Below, piece by piece: positions 1 to 10,523 of a DNA stretch of 64,000 nucleotides (within the stretch, counting starts at the first letter, position 1; the number at the start of each line of letters is the position of its first letter). The translations under genes and the position numbers were made by a program. The stretch lies in contig NZ_VSSO01000002.1 of the NCBI RefSeq assembly GCF_008312885.1, forward strand, positions 704,797 through 768,796. The letters run 5' to 3'. The notes below the pieces were generated by a model. That model was not told where the DNA came from. It saw only the letters and a list, made by a program, of their open reading frames with translations, and searched no databases. The DNA comes from Lolliginicoccus suaedae (GTDB lineage: Bacteria; Actinomycetota; Actinomycetes; Mycobacteriales; Mycobacteriaceae).

Positions 1-423
1 CTGGATGATGACCATGGTCGAGTGCACATGCTGGATCACGGATTGGGTGACCGACCCGATGAGGCTGGCGCGGAACGCGGAGATGCCGCGGGAGCCCATG
101 ACGAGCATGTGGGCATTCTTGGACTCGGTGATGAGGTCGACGTGCGCGAACCCGGTGAGGACCTCGCTGTCGACGTCGGTGCAGCCGCTCTCCTTGGCGG
201 TGCGCACCGCGTCGGCGAGCCGTGCCTCGGCGTGGCGGGTGGATTCGGCGATGTAGGTGGAGGGGATGGCGAAGTCGCCCCAGTACTGCGGGGGTCCATC
301 GAGGGCGGTGACGATGCGCAGGGGCAGCTTGCGGAGGCGGGACTCGCGAGCTGCCCAGCGGACGGCGTTGGTGGCGCTGGTGGATCCGTCGATGCCGACG
401 ATGATGGGCTGGGGAACAGGCAT
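1..423 (-). CDS. Universal stress protein, 3' end cut by window edge
   Basis: The product opens with MPVPQPIIVGIDGSTSATNA, the typical N-terminus of a UspA domain. The ATP-loop region shows as VMGSRGISAFRASLIGSVTQ near residues 110-130, so a nucleotide-binding stress protein is likely. The ATG at 423 is preceded by a purine-rich GGAAAGGA about 9 nt upstream, which fixes the start. About 141 codons are visible and the frame is still open at base 1, so either a single-domain protein is about to end or a second Usp domain lies outside the window. It lies downstream of devS on the same strand, with a weak DosR-box-like site in its leader, so control by DevR is a reasonable inference. Confidence 0.88.
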   Translation of the reverse strand, partial: MPVPQPIIVGIDGSTSATNAVRWAARESRLRKLPLRIVTALDGPPQYWGDFAIPSTYIAESTRHAEARLADAVRTAKESGCTDVDSEVLTGFAHVDLITESKNAHMLVMGSRGISAFRASLIGSVTQSVIQHVHSTMVIIQ

Positions 424-494
424 GGCCGTGGTCCTTTCCGTGCGGTTGCCGGGGGTGCTCCTACCAGCTTCCCGCTAGCAGGTGCCGCGCGGTA

Positions 495-508
495 GGGCCA
501 CAGGTCAC
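495..508 (-). promoter_or_regulatory. Weak DosR-box-like site upstream of universal stress gene
   Basis: On the minus strand this reads GTGACCTGTGGCCC and matches 9 of 14 positions of the DosR core GGGACTWWAGTCCC. It lies about 72 bp upstream of the stress-protein start. The match is modest and is offered only because three better sites occur in the same cluster. Confidence 0.3.
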
Positions 509-550
509 TGGCGCGCGAGTGACTTATGGCACCGCGCGGCAGCCTGCCCG

Positions 551-2933
<2,383 letters not shown>

Positions 2934-2970
2934 CGTGGCTCCTCACACCCTGTGTCTCTCATCGTAACGT

Positions 2971-2984
2971 GGGACCATTGGCCG
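2971..2984. promoter_or_regulatory. DosR-box-like site 1 between devR and usp
   Basis: GGGACCATTGGCCG matches 10 of 14 positions of GGGACTWWAGTCCC. It lies 38 bp upstream of devR and about 90 bp upstream of the divergent stress gene. A second site follows 22 bp away centre to centre, the tandem spacing known from strongly DosR-induced promoters. Confidence 0.5.
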
Positions 2985-2992
2985 ATAATGAG

Positions 2993-3006
2993 GGTTCCAA
3001 AGCCCC
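2993..3006. promoter_or_regulatory. DosR-box-like site 2 between devR and usp
   Basis: GGTTCCAAAGCCCC matches 10 of 14 core positions, including the central CNAAAG and the CCC half. Its centre is two helical turns from site 1. It lies about 70 bp upstream of the 3071 start, suited to activating that gene. Confidence 0.5.
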
Positions 3007-3070
3007 TCGGAATTCACTCATGGATGCAGTGTCATGGAGATATGGCTGCTGCGGGAACGAAAGGCACACG

Positions 3071-3955
3071 ATGAACCAGCCCGACCCGAAGGCGCGCACC
3101 TCCAGCGGAGGAGCCGCCCGCCGTCGCGCGCCCATCGCGGTTGTCGTCGATGGCAGCGCGGAATGCCATGCCGCGATCGCCTGGTCCGCCCGGGAGGCCG
3201 CCATGCACGGCACCAGCATCCAGCTGGTCCACTCGCGCGGCTCGGTGCGCAACCGTTCCGGCAAGGCGGTATTCGCCGATGCACGCGCTGCGCTGGGCAG
3301 CACCCCGGGCATCGCGGGTGTCGAGATCACCGAGATCGCGACAGGAGGGCTGCTGGGCTCGGGATTCGTCCCCATCACTGCCCGCGCGCACATGCTCGTG
3401 ATCGCCGCGGGCTCCGTCCAGGGCCAGCGCACCAGGCTCGGTGCCCCCTACCCGGCGCTGCTCGCGGCCAAGGCCAAGTGCCCCGTGGTGGTCATCCCGC
3501 GCGACATGACCGATGAGGGCCATGTCGTGGTGGGGGTTGATGGCGCCGGGAGCAGCGAGGATGCGATCGCGGTCGCCTTCGAGGAGGCCGCGGGCCGGGG
3601 CGTGGCGCTCAAGGCCGTGCACACGTGGAACGACTTCCAGCTCAGCACTGCCATCGCCGACGACACCGACCTGCCCTGGGACGCGGTGGAGACCGGCGAG
3701 AAGGTCGTGCTCTCCGAGCGCCTCGCGGGCTGGCGGGCCCGCTTCCCCGATGTGCCGGTCATCGAGATCGTCACGAAGGACAGCCCCGCCCGGCAGCTCG
3801 CCCACCAGTCGCGCGGCGCGGCGCTCCTCGTCATCGGCAGCCATGGCCGCGGTCCTATCTCGGGGCTTGTATTCCGTTCCACCAGTGAATCACTCATGTA
3901 TGCGTCCCGCTGCCCGCTCGTGGTGGTGCGGAAGGGATTGCGCGAGGAAAGGTAG
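3071..3955 (+). CDS. Two-domain universal stress protein
   Basis: This 294-residue protein has two tandem Usp domains (about 20-150 and 155-290). The second contains the ATP-binding signature VIGSHGRGPISGLVFRSTS, and the first has a degenerate loop (AAGSVQGQRTRLGAPY), so nucleotide binding may be confined to the C-terminal half. M. tuberculosis Rv2623, a DosR-regulated protein, has the same two-domain build. An upstream in-frame ATG at 2969 would place the start inside the DosR-box region, so the ATG at 3071, preceded by AAAGG, was chosen. It probably forms an operon with the SDR gene that starts 5 bp after its stop codon. Confidence 0.9.
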   Translation: MNQPDPKARTSSGGAARRRAPIAVVVDGSAECHAAIAWSAREAAMHGTSIQLVHSRGSVRNRSGKAVFADARAALGSTPGIAGVEITEIATGGLLGSGFVPITARAHMLVIAAGSVQGQRTRLGAPYPALLAAKAKCPVVVIPRDMTDEGHVVVGVDGAGSSEDAIAVAFEEAAGRGVALKAVHTWNDFQLSTAIADDTDLPWDAVETGEKVVLSERLAGWRARFPDVPVIEIVTKDSPARQLAHQSRGAALLVIGSHGRGPISGLVFRSTSESLMYASRCPLVVVRKGLREER

Positions 3956-3960
3956 GCATC

Positions 3961-4695
3961 ATGTCCGCGACAACACGTGCAGCGATCATCACGGGGGCAG
4001 CCCGGGGGATAGGCGCAGCGACAGCGGAAGCCCTGCACGCGGCAGGCATGCACGTGATCATCGCGGACGTTCTCGATGAGGAGGCCAGGGCGCTCGCGGA
4101 GCAGCTCGGTGACCGGGCCGAGCACATCCACCTCGACGTGCGGGACGAGCACCAGTGGCAGGAGGCTGCTCGTCTCGCGGAGAGCCGCGGACCGCTCGGC
4201 GCGCTCGTCAACAACGCGGGCATCCTGCGGTTCGGCACCATCGAGGAGCAATCCGTCGAGGATTTCCGCCTCGTTCTCGATGTGAACCTCATCGGTGCGT
4301 GGCTGGGCATCCGTGCCTGCGCGGCGCAGCTGCGCGCCAGCAAGGGCGTCATCGTCAACATCTCCTCCACCGCGGGCCTCGCTGGTTATTCCGGCATCGG
4401 CGCGTACGTAGCCAGCAAGTGGGCGTTGCGCGGGCTCACCAAGACCGCCGCGCTCGAGCTCGCCGAGAGCGGAGTGCGGGCGTGCAGCATCCACCCCGGG
4501 CCCATCCGCACTCCCATGACCGCGGGTTTCGACGATGCGGTGGTCGCGGGGCAGCCCATCCCGCGGTTCGGCGAGCCCCGCGAGGTCGCCGACATGGTGG
4601 ACTTCCTCGTCCATCGGGCCACCTACTCCACGGGCACGGAGTTCGTCGTCGACGGCGGAGCGCTCACCGGCACGGTGCTTGATCTGCCGGAATAG
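3961..4695 (+). CDS. Short-chain dehydrogenase/reductase (SDR)
   Basis: A classical SDR of 244 residues. It has the cofactor motif TGAARGIG at 11-18, D36 after the second strand (favouring NAD over NADP), NNAG near residue 82, catalytic Ser in NISSTAG, and YVASK as the catalytic Tyr-Lys pair. The family oxidises or reduces alcohols and ketones. The closest named type is the 3-alpha/20-beta-hydroxysteroid dehydrogenase group (M. tuberculosis FabG3/Rv2002), but the substrate is not readable from the sequence. It lies 5 bp behind the stress-protein gene, so it is likely in the same DevR-controlled transcript. It converges with the nitroreductase-like gene with a 12-bp gap. Confidence 0.88.
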   Translation: MSATTRAAIITGAARGIGAATAEALHAAGMHVIIADVLDEEARALAEQLGDRAEHIHLDVRDEHQWQEAARLAESRGPLGALVNNAGILRFGTIEEQSVEDFRLVLDVNLIGAWLGIRACAAQLRASKGVIVNISSTAGLAGYSGIGAYVASKWALRGLTKTAALELAESGVRACSIHPGPIRTPMTAGFDDAVVAGQPIPRFGEPREVADMVDFLVHRATYSTGTEFVVDGGALTGTVLDLPE

Positions 4696-4707
4696 GAGCC
4701 GCCTGGC

Positions 4708-5685
4708 TCAGCCCCGCAGGATCTCGTCGAGAGGGCGGCGACCGGTCTCGGGCGGCATGGCGGGGTCGAGGCGCTCGCCGATGCGGATGACGACCTGCGG
4801 GTAGCGATACATCTCGTCCGCGCTCTCCGTGGCTTCCCGGACGATCGCGCGGCTCTCCTCGAGCTCGGTGACATGCGTTACTGGGCAGGCGCCCAGCCGC
4901 TCGGTCGTGGCGGCGAGCAGCATCGCGGACATGGCCTCGCCGCAGCGCAGCCAGTCCTCGGCCGCGTCGCCGCTGGTGCTCAGCACGAACAACGTGGCCT
5001 GGTCGTCATGCCCGTGATCGCTGGTGAGGGTGCCCGCGGGGAAGTCCCGGCCCGAGGGCACGGTCGGCTTGGTGCCGCTCGAGACGAGCGAGGAGCGCGG
5101 CACGCCCTCGAACAGGCGGTAGTGGCCGCTCCACCAGGAAAGCTCGCGCTGGTACGGCTCGTCGTGGAGGCGCTGGGCGAGCGCGACCTCCGAGGCGCGG
5201 CGGAACGCGTCCCGGCCGCTGCCAGTGATCGCCACTGCGGAGACCTCATCGTCGTGGTACGAGGCGCGGATCTGCTCGATCGCCTCGGTGCTCAGCGCGC
5301 CGAGGGGGCGGCGGTCGCTGCGCCGCTCGAGGATCGCCTTGGCCAGTGCCCGGTTCCGCTCGTCGACATAGCGCGCGCGGGCAACGGTGACCGTGGCGAG
5401 GTGCTGCGGGTCCTCGGGGTCCGGCATGCGGTCGATCGTGGCGTCGTAGCCGGAATCGTGCAGGTTGACGCACAGGTGGTGGAGCATCGCGCCGCAGCTG
5501 ATGATCATCTGCCGGCCCGTGGGATCGGCCACCTGCATCTGCCGATCGGGGTCGGCGAACAGCTCGAGGCGGTCGCCGTTCAGCGTCCATGACCACGGTT
5601 GCGTGTTGTGGACGGACGGCGCGCGGGAGGCTGCCGCGACTGCGTTGCGCAGGATCCGTTCCTGCATGGACTGCTCATCGGTCAT
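4708..5685 (-). CDS. Acg-family nitroreductase-like protein
   Basis: A 325-residue member of the Acg/Rv3131/Rv3127 group, a nitroreductase fold typical of the DosR regulon. Seen features are ASRAPSVHNTQPWSW near the N-terminus (the FMN-site helix of the nitroreductase fold), LERRSDRRPLG in the centre and RCGEAMSAMLLAATTERLG in the C-terminal half. In the Acg family the FMN pocket is often closed by a lid and enzymatic nitroreduction is weak, so a flavin-storage or redox role is as likely as catalysis. The start at 5685 (MTDEQSMQ) was preferred over an upstream GTG that adds 52 atypical residues. A good DosR-box-like site lies 135 bp upstream. Confidence 0.85.
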   Translation of the reverse strand: MTDEQSMQERILRNAVAAASRAPSVHNTQPWSWTLNGDRLELFADPDRQMQVADPTGRQMIISCGAMLHHLCVNLHDSGYDATIDRMPDPEDPQHLATVTVARARYVDERNRALAKAILERRSDRRPLGALSTEAIEQIRASYHDDEVSAVAITGSGRDAFRRASEVALAQRLHDEPYQRELSWWSGHYRLFEGVPRSSLVSSGTKPTVPSGRDFPAGTLTSDHGHDDQATLFVLSTSGDAAEDWLRCGEAMSAMLLAATTERLGACPVTHVTELEESRAIVREATESADEMYRYPQVVIRIGERLDPAMPPETGRRPLDEILRG

Positions 5686-5819
5686 GGCCCGACCTCGCTC
5701 ATTGCTCGTGGTGCCAGTGCTGGTGATGCCAGCAATCGTGTTGCCACGGTGTGCATGGCTCTCCACCATCATCGCGCTGCGCGCGTGCCTCTGATAGTGC
5801 CACTTGGCGCGTGGCGCCG

Positions 5820-5833
5820 GGGCCGGAAGTCCC
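5820..5833. promoter_or_regulatory. Best DosR-box-like site, acg/crotonase intergenic region
   Basis: GGGCCGGAAGTCCC matches 11 of 14 positions of GGGACTWWAGTCCC, and the AAA that follows fits the outer consensus. The centre lies 60 bp before the crotonase start codon, which seems to be its transcription start, and 141 bp before the nitroreductase-like gene. This is a usual activating position for DosR relative to the crotonase promoter. Confidence 0.58.
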
Positions 5834-5874
5834 AAAAGCACGGTGACCGGTGCGCCGCTCCAGCGCGGGCGGTT

Positions 5875-5880
5875 TAAGCT
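5875..5880 (+). promoter_or_regulatory. Probable -10 of leaderless crotonase mRNA
   Basis: TAAGCT ends 6 nt before the ATG at 5887, the layout of actinobacterial leaderless promoters. No ribosome site precedes this ATG. Confidence 0.45.
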
Positions 5881-5886
5881 CAGGGA

Positions 5887-6588
5887 ATGCCATATCTGTC
5901 ACGCGAGGGTGAAGTGTTCGTGCTGTACCTCGGCAACGAGGGCGAGGACGACAACGAGAACCGGTTCCATCCGGACTGGATGGACGCCGTGCACGCGCGG
6001 CTCGACGAGGTCGAGGCGTCCGAGGGGCCGGCCGCGCTGGTGATCACCGCGACCGGCAAGTTCTTCAGCAACGGCCTCGATGTGCAGTGGATCTTCGGCA
6101 ACCTCGACGGCTTGCCCGAGTACCTGGACCGCTCGCACACCATCTTCTCCCGGCTGCTCTCCTTCCCCCTGCCCACCGTCGCCGCCATCGGGGGCCACGC
6201 CTTCGGTGCCGGGGCGATGATGGCGATCTCCGCCGACTTCCAGGTGATGCGCTCGGATCGCGGCTTCTTCTGCCTTCCCGAGGTGGACCTGGGCATGCCG
6301 TTCACCGTGGGCATGGCTGCCTTGATCAACAGTCGCCTGCCCAAGCAGACCGCTATCGAGGCAATGACCACCGGGCGCCGCTATGGTGGCCCTGACGCGC
6401 TGGGTGCCGGGATCATCCAGACCGCAGTGCCGGGCGAGGATGTGCTTCCCACCGCGATCAAGCACGCAGCGAGCCTCGTCGCGAAGCGCGGCCCGAACCT
6501 GGCGGGGATCAAGCGCAGCATCCACGGCGCGCTGCTCGACGATCTCGCGATCGAGACGCGCGGCACCGGTCTCACGTTCGGCCAGTAG
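5887..6588 (+). CDS. Enoyl-CoA hydratase/isomerase (crotonase) family protein
   Basis: This 233-residue protein has a crotonase fold. The two oxyanion-hole segments are visible as KFFSNGLDVQ (about 58-67) and GGHAFGAGAMMA (about 100-111). The segment FFCLPEVDLGMPF carries an acidic residue at the isomerase position. It most resembles the short delta3,delta2-enoyl-CoA isomerase type, which reshapes double bonds of unsaturated acyl-CoA for beta-oxidation. Substrate remains open. The start matches a leaderless -10 at 5875 and a DosR-like box further upstream, so this gene may belong to the hypoxia regulon. Confidence 0.85.
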   Translation: MPYLSREGEVFVLYLGNEGEDDNENRFHPDWMDAVHARLDEVEASEGPAALVITATGKFFSNGLDVQWIFGNLDGLPEYLDRSHTIFSRLLSFPLPTVAAIGGHAFGAGAMMAISADFQVMRSDRGFFCLPEVDLGMPFTVGMAALINSRLPKQTAIEAMTTGRRYGGPDALGAGIIQTAVPGEDVLPTAIKHAASLVAKRGPNLAGIKRSIHGALLDDLAIETRGTGLTFGQ

Positions 6589-6639
6589 CAGCGCCGCACG
6601 GCACGGAAGGAACCAGCAAGCAAGCGAGGGAGACCAGGG

Positions 6640-7812
6640 ATGCCCGCGTGGGGCCATATCGAGCAGTGGCTGGCGAGCCACCGGGCGCAGATCGTCGAGT
6701 GGCGCCGCCACCTGCACCGGCATCCCGAGCTTGCCCGCGCCGAGCATCGCACCACGGCGTTCCTCGAGGAGAAGCTCCAGGCAGCGGGCCTCGCTCCGGT
6801 TCGGTTCCCCGGTGGCACGGGCCTGCTGCTCGACATGGGGCCCGCCGATGCGGATGGGCGCCGGCTGACGATCCGCGCGGACATCGATGCGTTGCCGATG
6901 CAGGAGCGCACCAATGCCGAGTACGCGTCGGCGATCCCCGGGGTCTCCCACATGTGCGGCCATGACGCGCACGCGACGATCCTGCTGGCCACCGCGCTGG
7001 CTCTCGCCTCGGTGCCCGAGCTGCCCCAGGGCGTGCGGATGATCTTCCAGCCCGCGGAGGAGGTCATGCCCGGCGGGGCGCTCGATGTGATCGCCTCCGG
7101 CGCGATGGAAGGGGTATCGCGGATCTTCGCGCTGCACTGCGATCCCCGGCTCGAGGTCGGCCGCATCGGCATCCGCACGGGCGCCATCACCTCCGCGGCG
7201 GACTTCGTGGAGATCGGCTTCTCCTCGGCGGGCGGGCATACCTCGCGCCCGCACCTGACCACGGATCTCGTCTATGCCATGGGGCTGGTCATCACCAGCG
7301 TTCCCGCGCTGCTCACCCGGCGGGTCGATCCCCGCACGTCCACGGTCATGGCCTGGGGGGCCGCCCACGCGGGGGACGCCGCCAACGCGCTGCCCCGCGA
7401 AGGCGTGCTGCGGGGCACGATCCGCACCGGGGACCACGCCACCTGGGCGCTGCTCGAGCCGCTGGTGCGGGAGATCGTCACCTCGATCATCGCGCCCACC
7501 GGGGTGGAGCTCGAGATCCGGTACCGGCGCGGCGTTCCGCCTGTCGTCAACGATGCCGCGTCCACGGCGATGCTGCGCCGCGCCACCGAGCGCATCGGAC
7601 CCGGCGCGGCCGCTCCCACCGAGCAATCCGGTGGGGGAGAGGACTTCTCCTGGTACCTCGAGCATGCGCCGGGCGCCATGGCCCGGCTCGGCGTGTGGTC
7701 GGGCGCGGGACCGCAGTCCGACCTGCACCAGCCGACTTTCGACATCGACGAGCGGGCGCTCGAGCATGGAGTGCGGGTACTCGCGGGCCTCGTGCTTGAT
7801 ACCAGCGGTTAG
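6640..7812 (+). CDS. M20 family amidohydrolase (AmiA/AmiB type)
   Basis: A 390-residue metal-dependent amidohydrolase of peptidase family M20D (hippurate hydrolase, N-acyl amino acid amidohydrolase). Metal ligands are readable in order: RADIDALPMQ, HMCGHDAHATILL, PAEEVMPGG and the late GGGEDFSWYL. A dimerisation domain sits in the middle (about 185-300). A GAGGGAG ribosome site precedes the ATG. M. tuberculosis has the related amiA1/amiB1 pair next to lpdA, as here, but only one copy is present. The C-terminal stop codon overlaps the iron box of the next operon. The natural substrate cannot be told. Confidence 0.9.
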   Translation: MPAWGHIEQWLASHRAQIVEWRRHLHRHPELARAEHRTTAFLEEKLQAAGLAPVRFPGGTGLLLDMGPADADGRRLTIRADIDALPMQERTNAEYASAIPGVSHMCGHDAHATILLATALALASVPELPQGVRMIFQPAEEVMPGGALDVIASGAMEGVSRIFALHCDPRLEVGRIGIRTGAITSAADFVEIGFSSAGGHTSRPHLTTDLVYAMGLVITSVPALLTRRVDPRTSTVMAWGAAHAGDAANALPREGVLRGTIRTGDHATWALLEPLVREIVTSIIAPTGVELEIRYRRGVPPVVNDAASTAMLRRATERIGPGAAAPTEQSGGGEDFSWYLEHAPGAMARLGVWSGAGPQSDLHQPTFDIDERALEHGVRVLAGLVLDTSG

Positions 7813-7827
7813 GATAGCCTAGTCGCA
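7809..7827. promoter_or_regulatory. IdeR/DtxR-like iron box upstream of iron importer
   Basis: TTAGGATAGCCTAGTCGCA agrees with the 19-bp consensus TTAGGTTAGSCTAACCTAA at 14 of 19 positions, with an intact left half and centre. It lies 31 bp before the binding-protein start codon, so iron-loaded IdeR would block its promoter. The box overlaps the stop codon of the amidohydrolase gene. Confidence 0.65.
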
Positions 7828-7857
7828 ATTGTTCGTATCGAAGCACGAGGAGCACTG

Positions 7858-8907
7858 GTGATCACTCGCAAGCGCATGCTCGCAGCCCTGGCCGCGATCG
7901 CGGTCGCCGCACCGCTCGCGGCCTGCGGCTCCGATGAGACCACGACGGCGGACGAGGGTGCTAGCCTCGACGCTGCCACGCTCGTGATGTATTCCGGGCG
8001 TGGCGAGGGGCTCGTCGGCGACCTCATCCCCACGCTCGAGGATCTCGCCGATGTCTCCATCGACGTGCGCTACGGCAGCACTTCCGAGCTGGCCGCGCAG
8101 ATCCTGGAGGAGGGCGACCGCTCGCCCGCCGACATCTTCTTCGCCCAGGATGCTGGCGCGCTCGGCGCCGTCGCGAGCGCCGGACTGCTCGCTCCGCTCG
8201 ACGCCGAGACCCTCGATCTCGTGCCCGACGCGTACCAGGCATCCGACGGCACCTGGGTCGCTACCTCCGGCCGGGCCCGGGTCATCGTCCATGACACCGA
8301 GGCCGTCGACGCCGCCGAGGTTCCGGACACCATCGATGCGGTCGTCGATCCGCGCTGGCGCGGCAAGGTCGGCTTCGCGCCCACCAACGCGTCCTGGCAA
8401 GCATTCGTCACCGCGCTGCGCGTCTCGCGCGGCGAGGACGGGGCGCGGGAATGGCTCGAGGCATTCCGCGACAACGAGCCCGTCCGCTATGACAACAACG
8501 TCGCCGTCCTCAACGCCGTCGAGGAGGGCCAGGTGGAGCTCGGCCTGATCAACCACTACTACTGGTACCGGCTCGCGCGGGACACCGGCGCGGAGAACAT
8601 GCGTTCCGCGGTGAACTACCTCGCGCCCGGCGACGAGGGCGCCCTCGTCAACATCGCCGGAGCGGGCATCCTCGTCAGCTCCGACCAGCAGGAGGCCGCC
8701 GAGCGCGTCATCCGCGCCATGCTCTCGGTGGACGCGCAGCAGTACTTCCTCGACGAGACCGCGGAGTACCCCGTGGTCCCCGCGCTCGAGGTGGACGAGG
8801 AAGGCCGCCCCCAGCTCGATGAGCTACAGGGACCTGACATCGACCTCTCCGAGCTCGAGTCCCTCGAGCAGACCCAGCAGCTCCTCACCGAGGTTGGCCT
8901 GCTCTGA
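7858..8907 (+). CDS. Ferric iron ABC transporter, substrate-binding lipoprotein
   Basis: A 349-residue periplasmic-type binding protein of the FbpA/FutA/AfuA family. It begins with a lipoprotein signal ending in the lipobox LAAC (Cys about 22). It continues with LVMYSGRGEGLVGDLIP, the family start for ferric-iron binders, and NHYYWYRLARDTG, whose tyrosine cluster is the usual Fe3+ ligand set. The GTG start has GAGGAGC upstream. First gene of a three-gene operon with the permease (4-bp overlap) and the ATPase, below an iron box. It should capture Fe3+ outside the membrane and hand it to the permease. Confidence 0.92.
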   Translation: MITRKRMLAALAAIAVAAPLAACGSDETTTADEGASLDAATLVMYSGRGEGLVGDLIPTLEDLADVSIDVRYGSTSELAAQILEEGDRSPADIFFAQDAGALGAVASAGLLAPLDAETLDLVPDAYQASDGTWVATSGRARVIVHDTEAVDAAEVPDTIDAVVDPRWRGKVGFAPTNASWQAFVTALRVSRGEDGAREWLEAFRDNEPVRYDNNVAVLNAVEEGQVELGLINHYYWYRLARDTGAENMRSAVNYLAPGDEGALVNIAGAGILVSSDQQEAAERVIRAMLSVDAQQYFLDETAEYPVVPALEVDEEGRPQLDELQGPDIDLSELESLEQTQQLLTEVGLL

Positions 8908-10523
8908 CACGGAACACCAGCACGAGCCAGCGCGGTCGGCCCATCCTCGGGGCGACCGCGCTGGCCATCGCGGCCCTCGCCACCACGCCGCTGCTCTACC
9001 TCATCGTGCGAGCCCTCGAGCGCGGGCCCGCCGTCGTGCGGGAGGTCCTCGAGCGGCCCCGCACGCTCGACCTGTTCTGGCGCAGCAGCATCCTCGCCCT
9101 GACCGTCACGGTCGCCTGCATCATCCTCGGTTCCGTGCTGGCGTGGATCGTGGTCCGCACCGATCTCCCCGGGCGCCGGATCCTCGGCGTGCTCTTCACC
9201 CTCCCGCTGGCCATACCGTCCTACGTGCTTGGCTTCCTCTGGGTGGCCGAGCTGCCACAGCTCACCGGCTTCATCGGTGCCGCCACGGTCCTGACGATCG
9301 CGAGCTACCCGTATGTGTTCCTGCCCGTGGCAGCGGCCCTCGCCGCCGCCGACCCCGCGGGCGAGGAAGTGGCCCAGACCCTCGGCAGCTCCCGCATCCG
9401 CGCGATCCTCTCCATCACCACCCGGCAGGTCTGGCCCGCCGCCACCGCCGGTGGCCTCCTCGTCGCGCTCTACACGCTCAGCGACTTCGGCGCTGTCGCG
9501 CTCATGCGGTACGAGGCCTTCACCGTCGCGATCTTCATGAGCTACCAGGGATCCTTCGACCGCACCCCCGCCGCCATCCTCGGGCTCATCCTCGCCGCGG
9601 CAGCCATCCTCCTCACCATCGCCGAGCGTCGCGCCCGCCGCGGCTTCGCCGCCCGCATCGCCACCGGAGCCCCGCGCGCGACACGCCCCTTCGTGCTCGG
9701 GCCGCTCGGCGTTCCCGTCTACCTGCTTGCCGGCCTCGTGGTCGCGATGGGCGTCCTCCTGCCGTTCGCCGCCCTCGGGCGGTGGATGCTCCGCAGCCAG
9801 CGGGTATCCATCGACTGGAGCGAGATCTGGGCCGCCACCGCCTCGACCATCCAGGTGGCTGGCCTCGCGGCGCTCGCCACCACCCTCGCCGCCATCCCCA
9901 TCGGGCTGCTCGCCGCGCGCTCCCGCTCGCTCGCCGCCCGCGCCGCCGAATCCGTCTCCTACATCGGCTTCGCACTGCCGGGAATCACCGTCGGGCTCGC
10001 AGTGGTCTTCCTCGGCATCCGCGCGCTGCCCCAGCTCTACCAGCAGATCCCCATGCTGATCATCGCCTACATGGTGCTGTTCCTGCCGCTGGCGGTCGGC
10101 GCCATCCGATCCGCCATCGAGGCCATCCCCGAATCGCTCGAGGACGTCTCCGCCACGCTCGGGGAACCACGCTGGCGCACCAGCCTGCGTGTCATCCTCC
10201 CGCTCGCGCTGCCCGGCACCGCGGCCGGCGCGGCACTCGTGTTCCTCGCCGCGGCCAAGGAACTGCCCGCCACGCTCATGCTCCGCCCCACCACTGTCGA
10301 CACCCTCGCCACCGGGCTGTGGTCGCGCACCGCCGAGCTCTCCTACGGAGCCGCGGCCCCCTACGCCGTCGCGCTCATCCTCGTCGCGGCGCTGCCCGCG
10401 CTGCTGCTCGGCAACGTCATGGGCTGGCGCTCCACCACGCCACGCCTGCCCCTCGCGCACGAGGCCGACGGTCCCGACGAGGCCGTGCCACCCGCCGCCA
10501 CGAAGGAGCGCGCCACCGCATGA
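8904..10523 (+). CDS. Ferric iron ABC transporter, permease (FbpB type)
   Basis: A fused double permease with two sets of about six membrane spans, each with an EAA-type cytoplasmic loop (EEVAQTLGSSRIRAI and EDVSATLGEPRWRTS). The frame has no ATG, GTG or TTG until GTG 9006. That start would remove the first span (LAIAALATTPLLYLIV) and follow no ribosome site. An in-frame CTG at 8904 overlaps the stop of the binding protein as CTGA, has GAGG about 10 nt before it and gives the normal length of 539 residues, so it is taken as the start. If CTG is not used, translation would begin at 9006 with 505 residues. The stop overlaps the ATPase start as ATGA. Confidence 0.82.
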   Translation: MTRNTSTSQRGRPILGATALAIAALATTPLLYLIVRALERGPAVVREVLERPRTLDLFWRSSILALTVTVACIILGSVLAWIVVRTDLPGRRILGVLFTLPLAIPSYVLGFLWVAELPQLTGFIGAATVLTIASYPYVFLPVAAALAAADPAGEEVAQTLGSSRIRAILSITTRQVWPAATAGGLLVALYTLSDFGAVALMRYEAFTVAIFMSYQGSFDRTPAAILGLILAAAAILLTIAERRARRGFAARIATGAPRATRPFVLGPLGVPVYLLAGLVVAMGVLLPFAALGRWMLRSQRVSIDWSEIWAATASTIQVAGLAALATTLAAIPIGLLAARSRSLAARAAESVSYIGFALPGITVGLAVVFLGIRALPQLYQQIPMLIIAYMVLFLPLAVGAIRSAIEAIPESLEDVSATLGEPRWRTSLRVILPLALPGTAAGAALVFLAAAKELPATLMLRPTTVDTLATGLWSRTAELSYGAAAPYAVALILVAALPALLLGNVMGWRSTTPRLPLAHEADGPDEAVPPAATKERATA

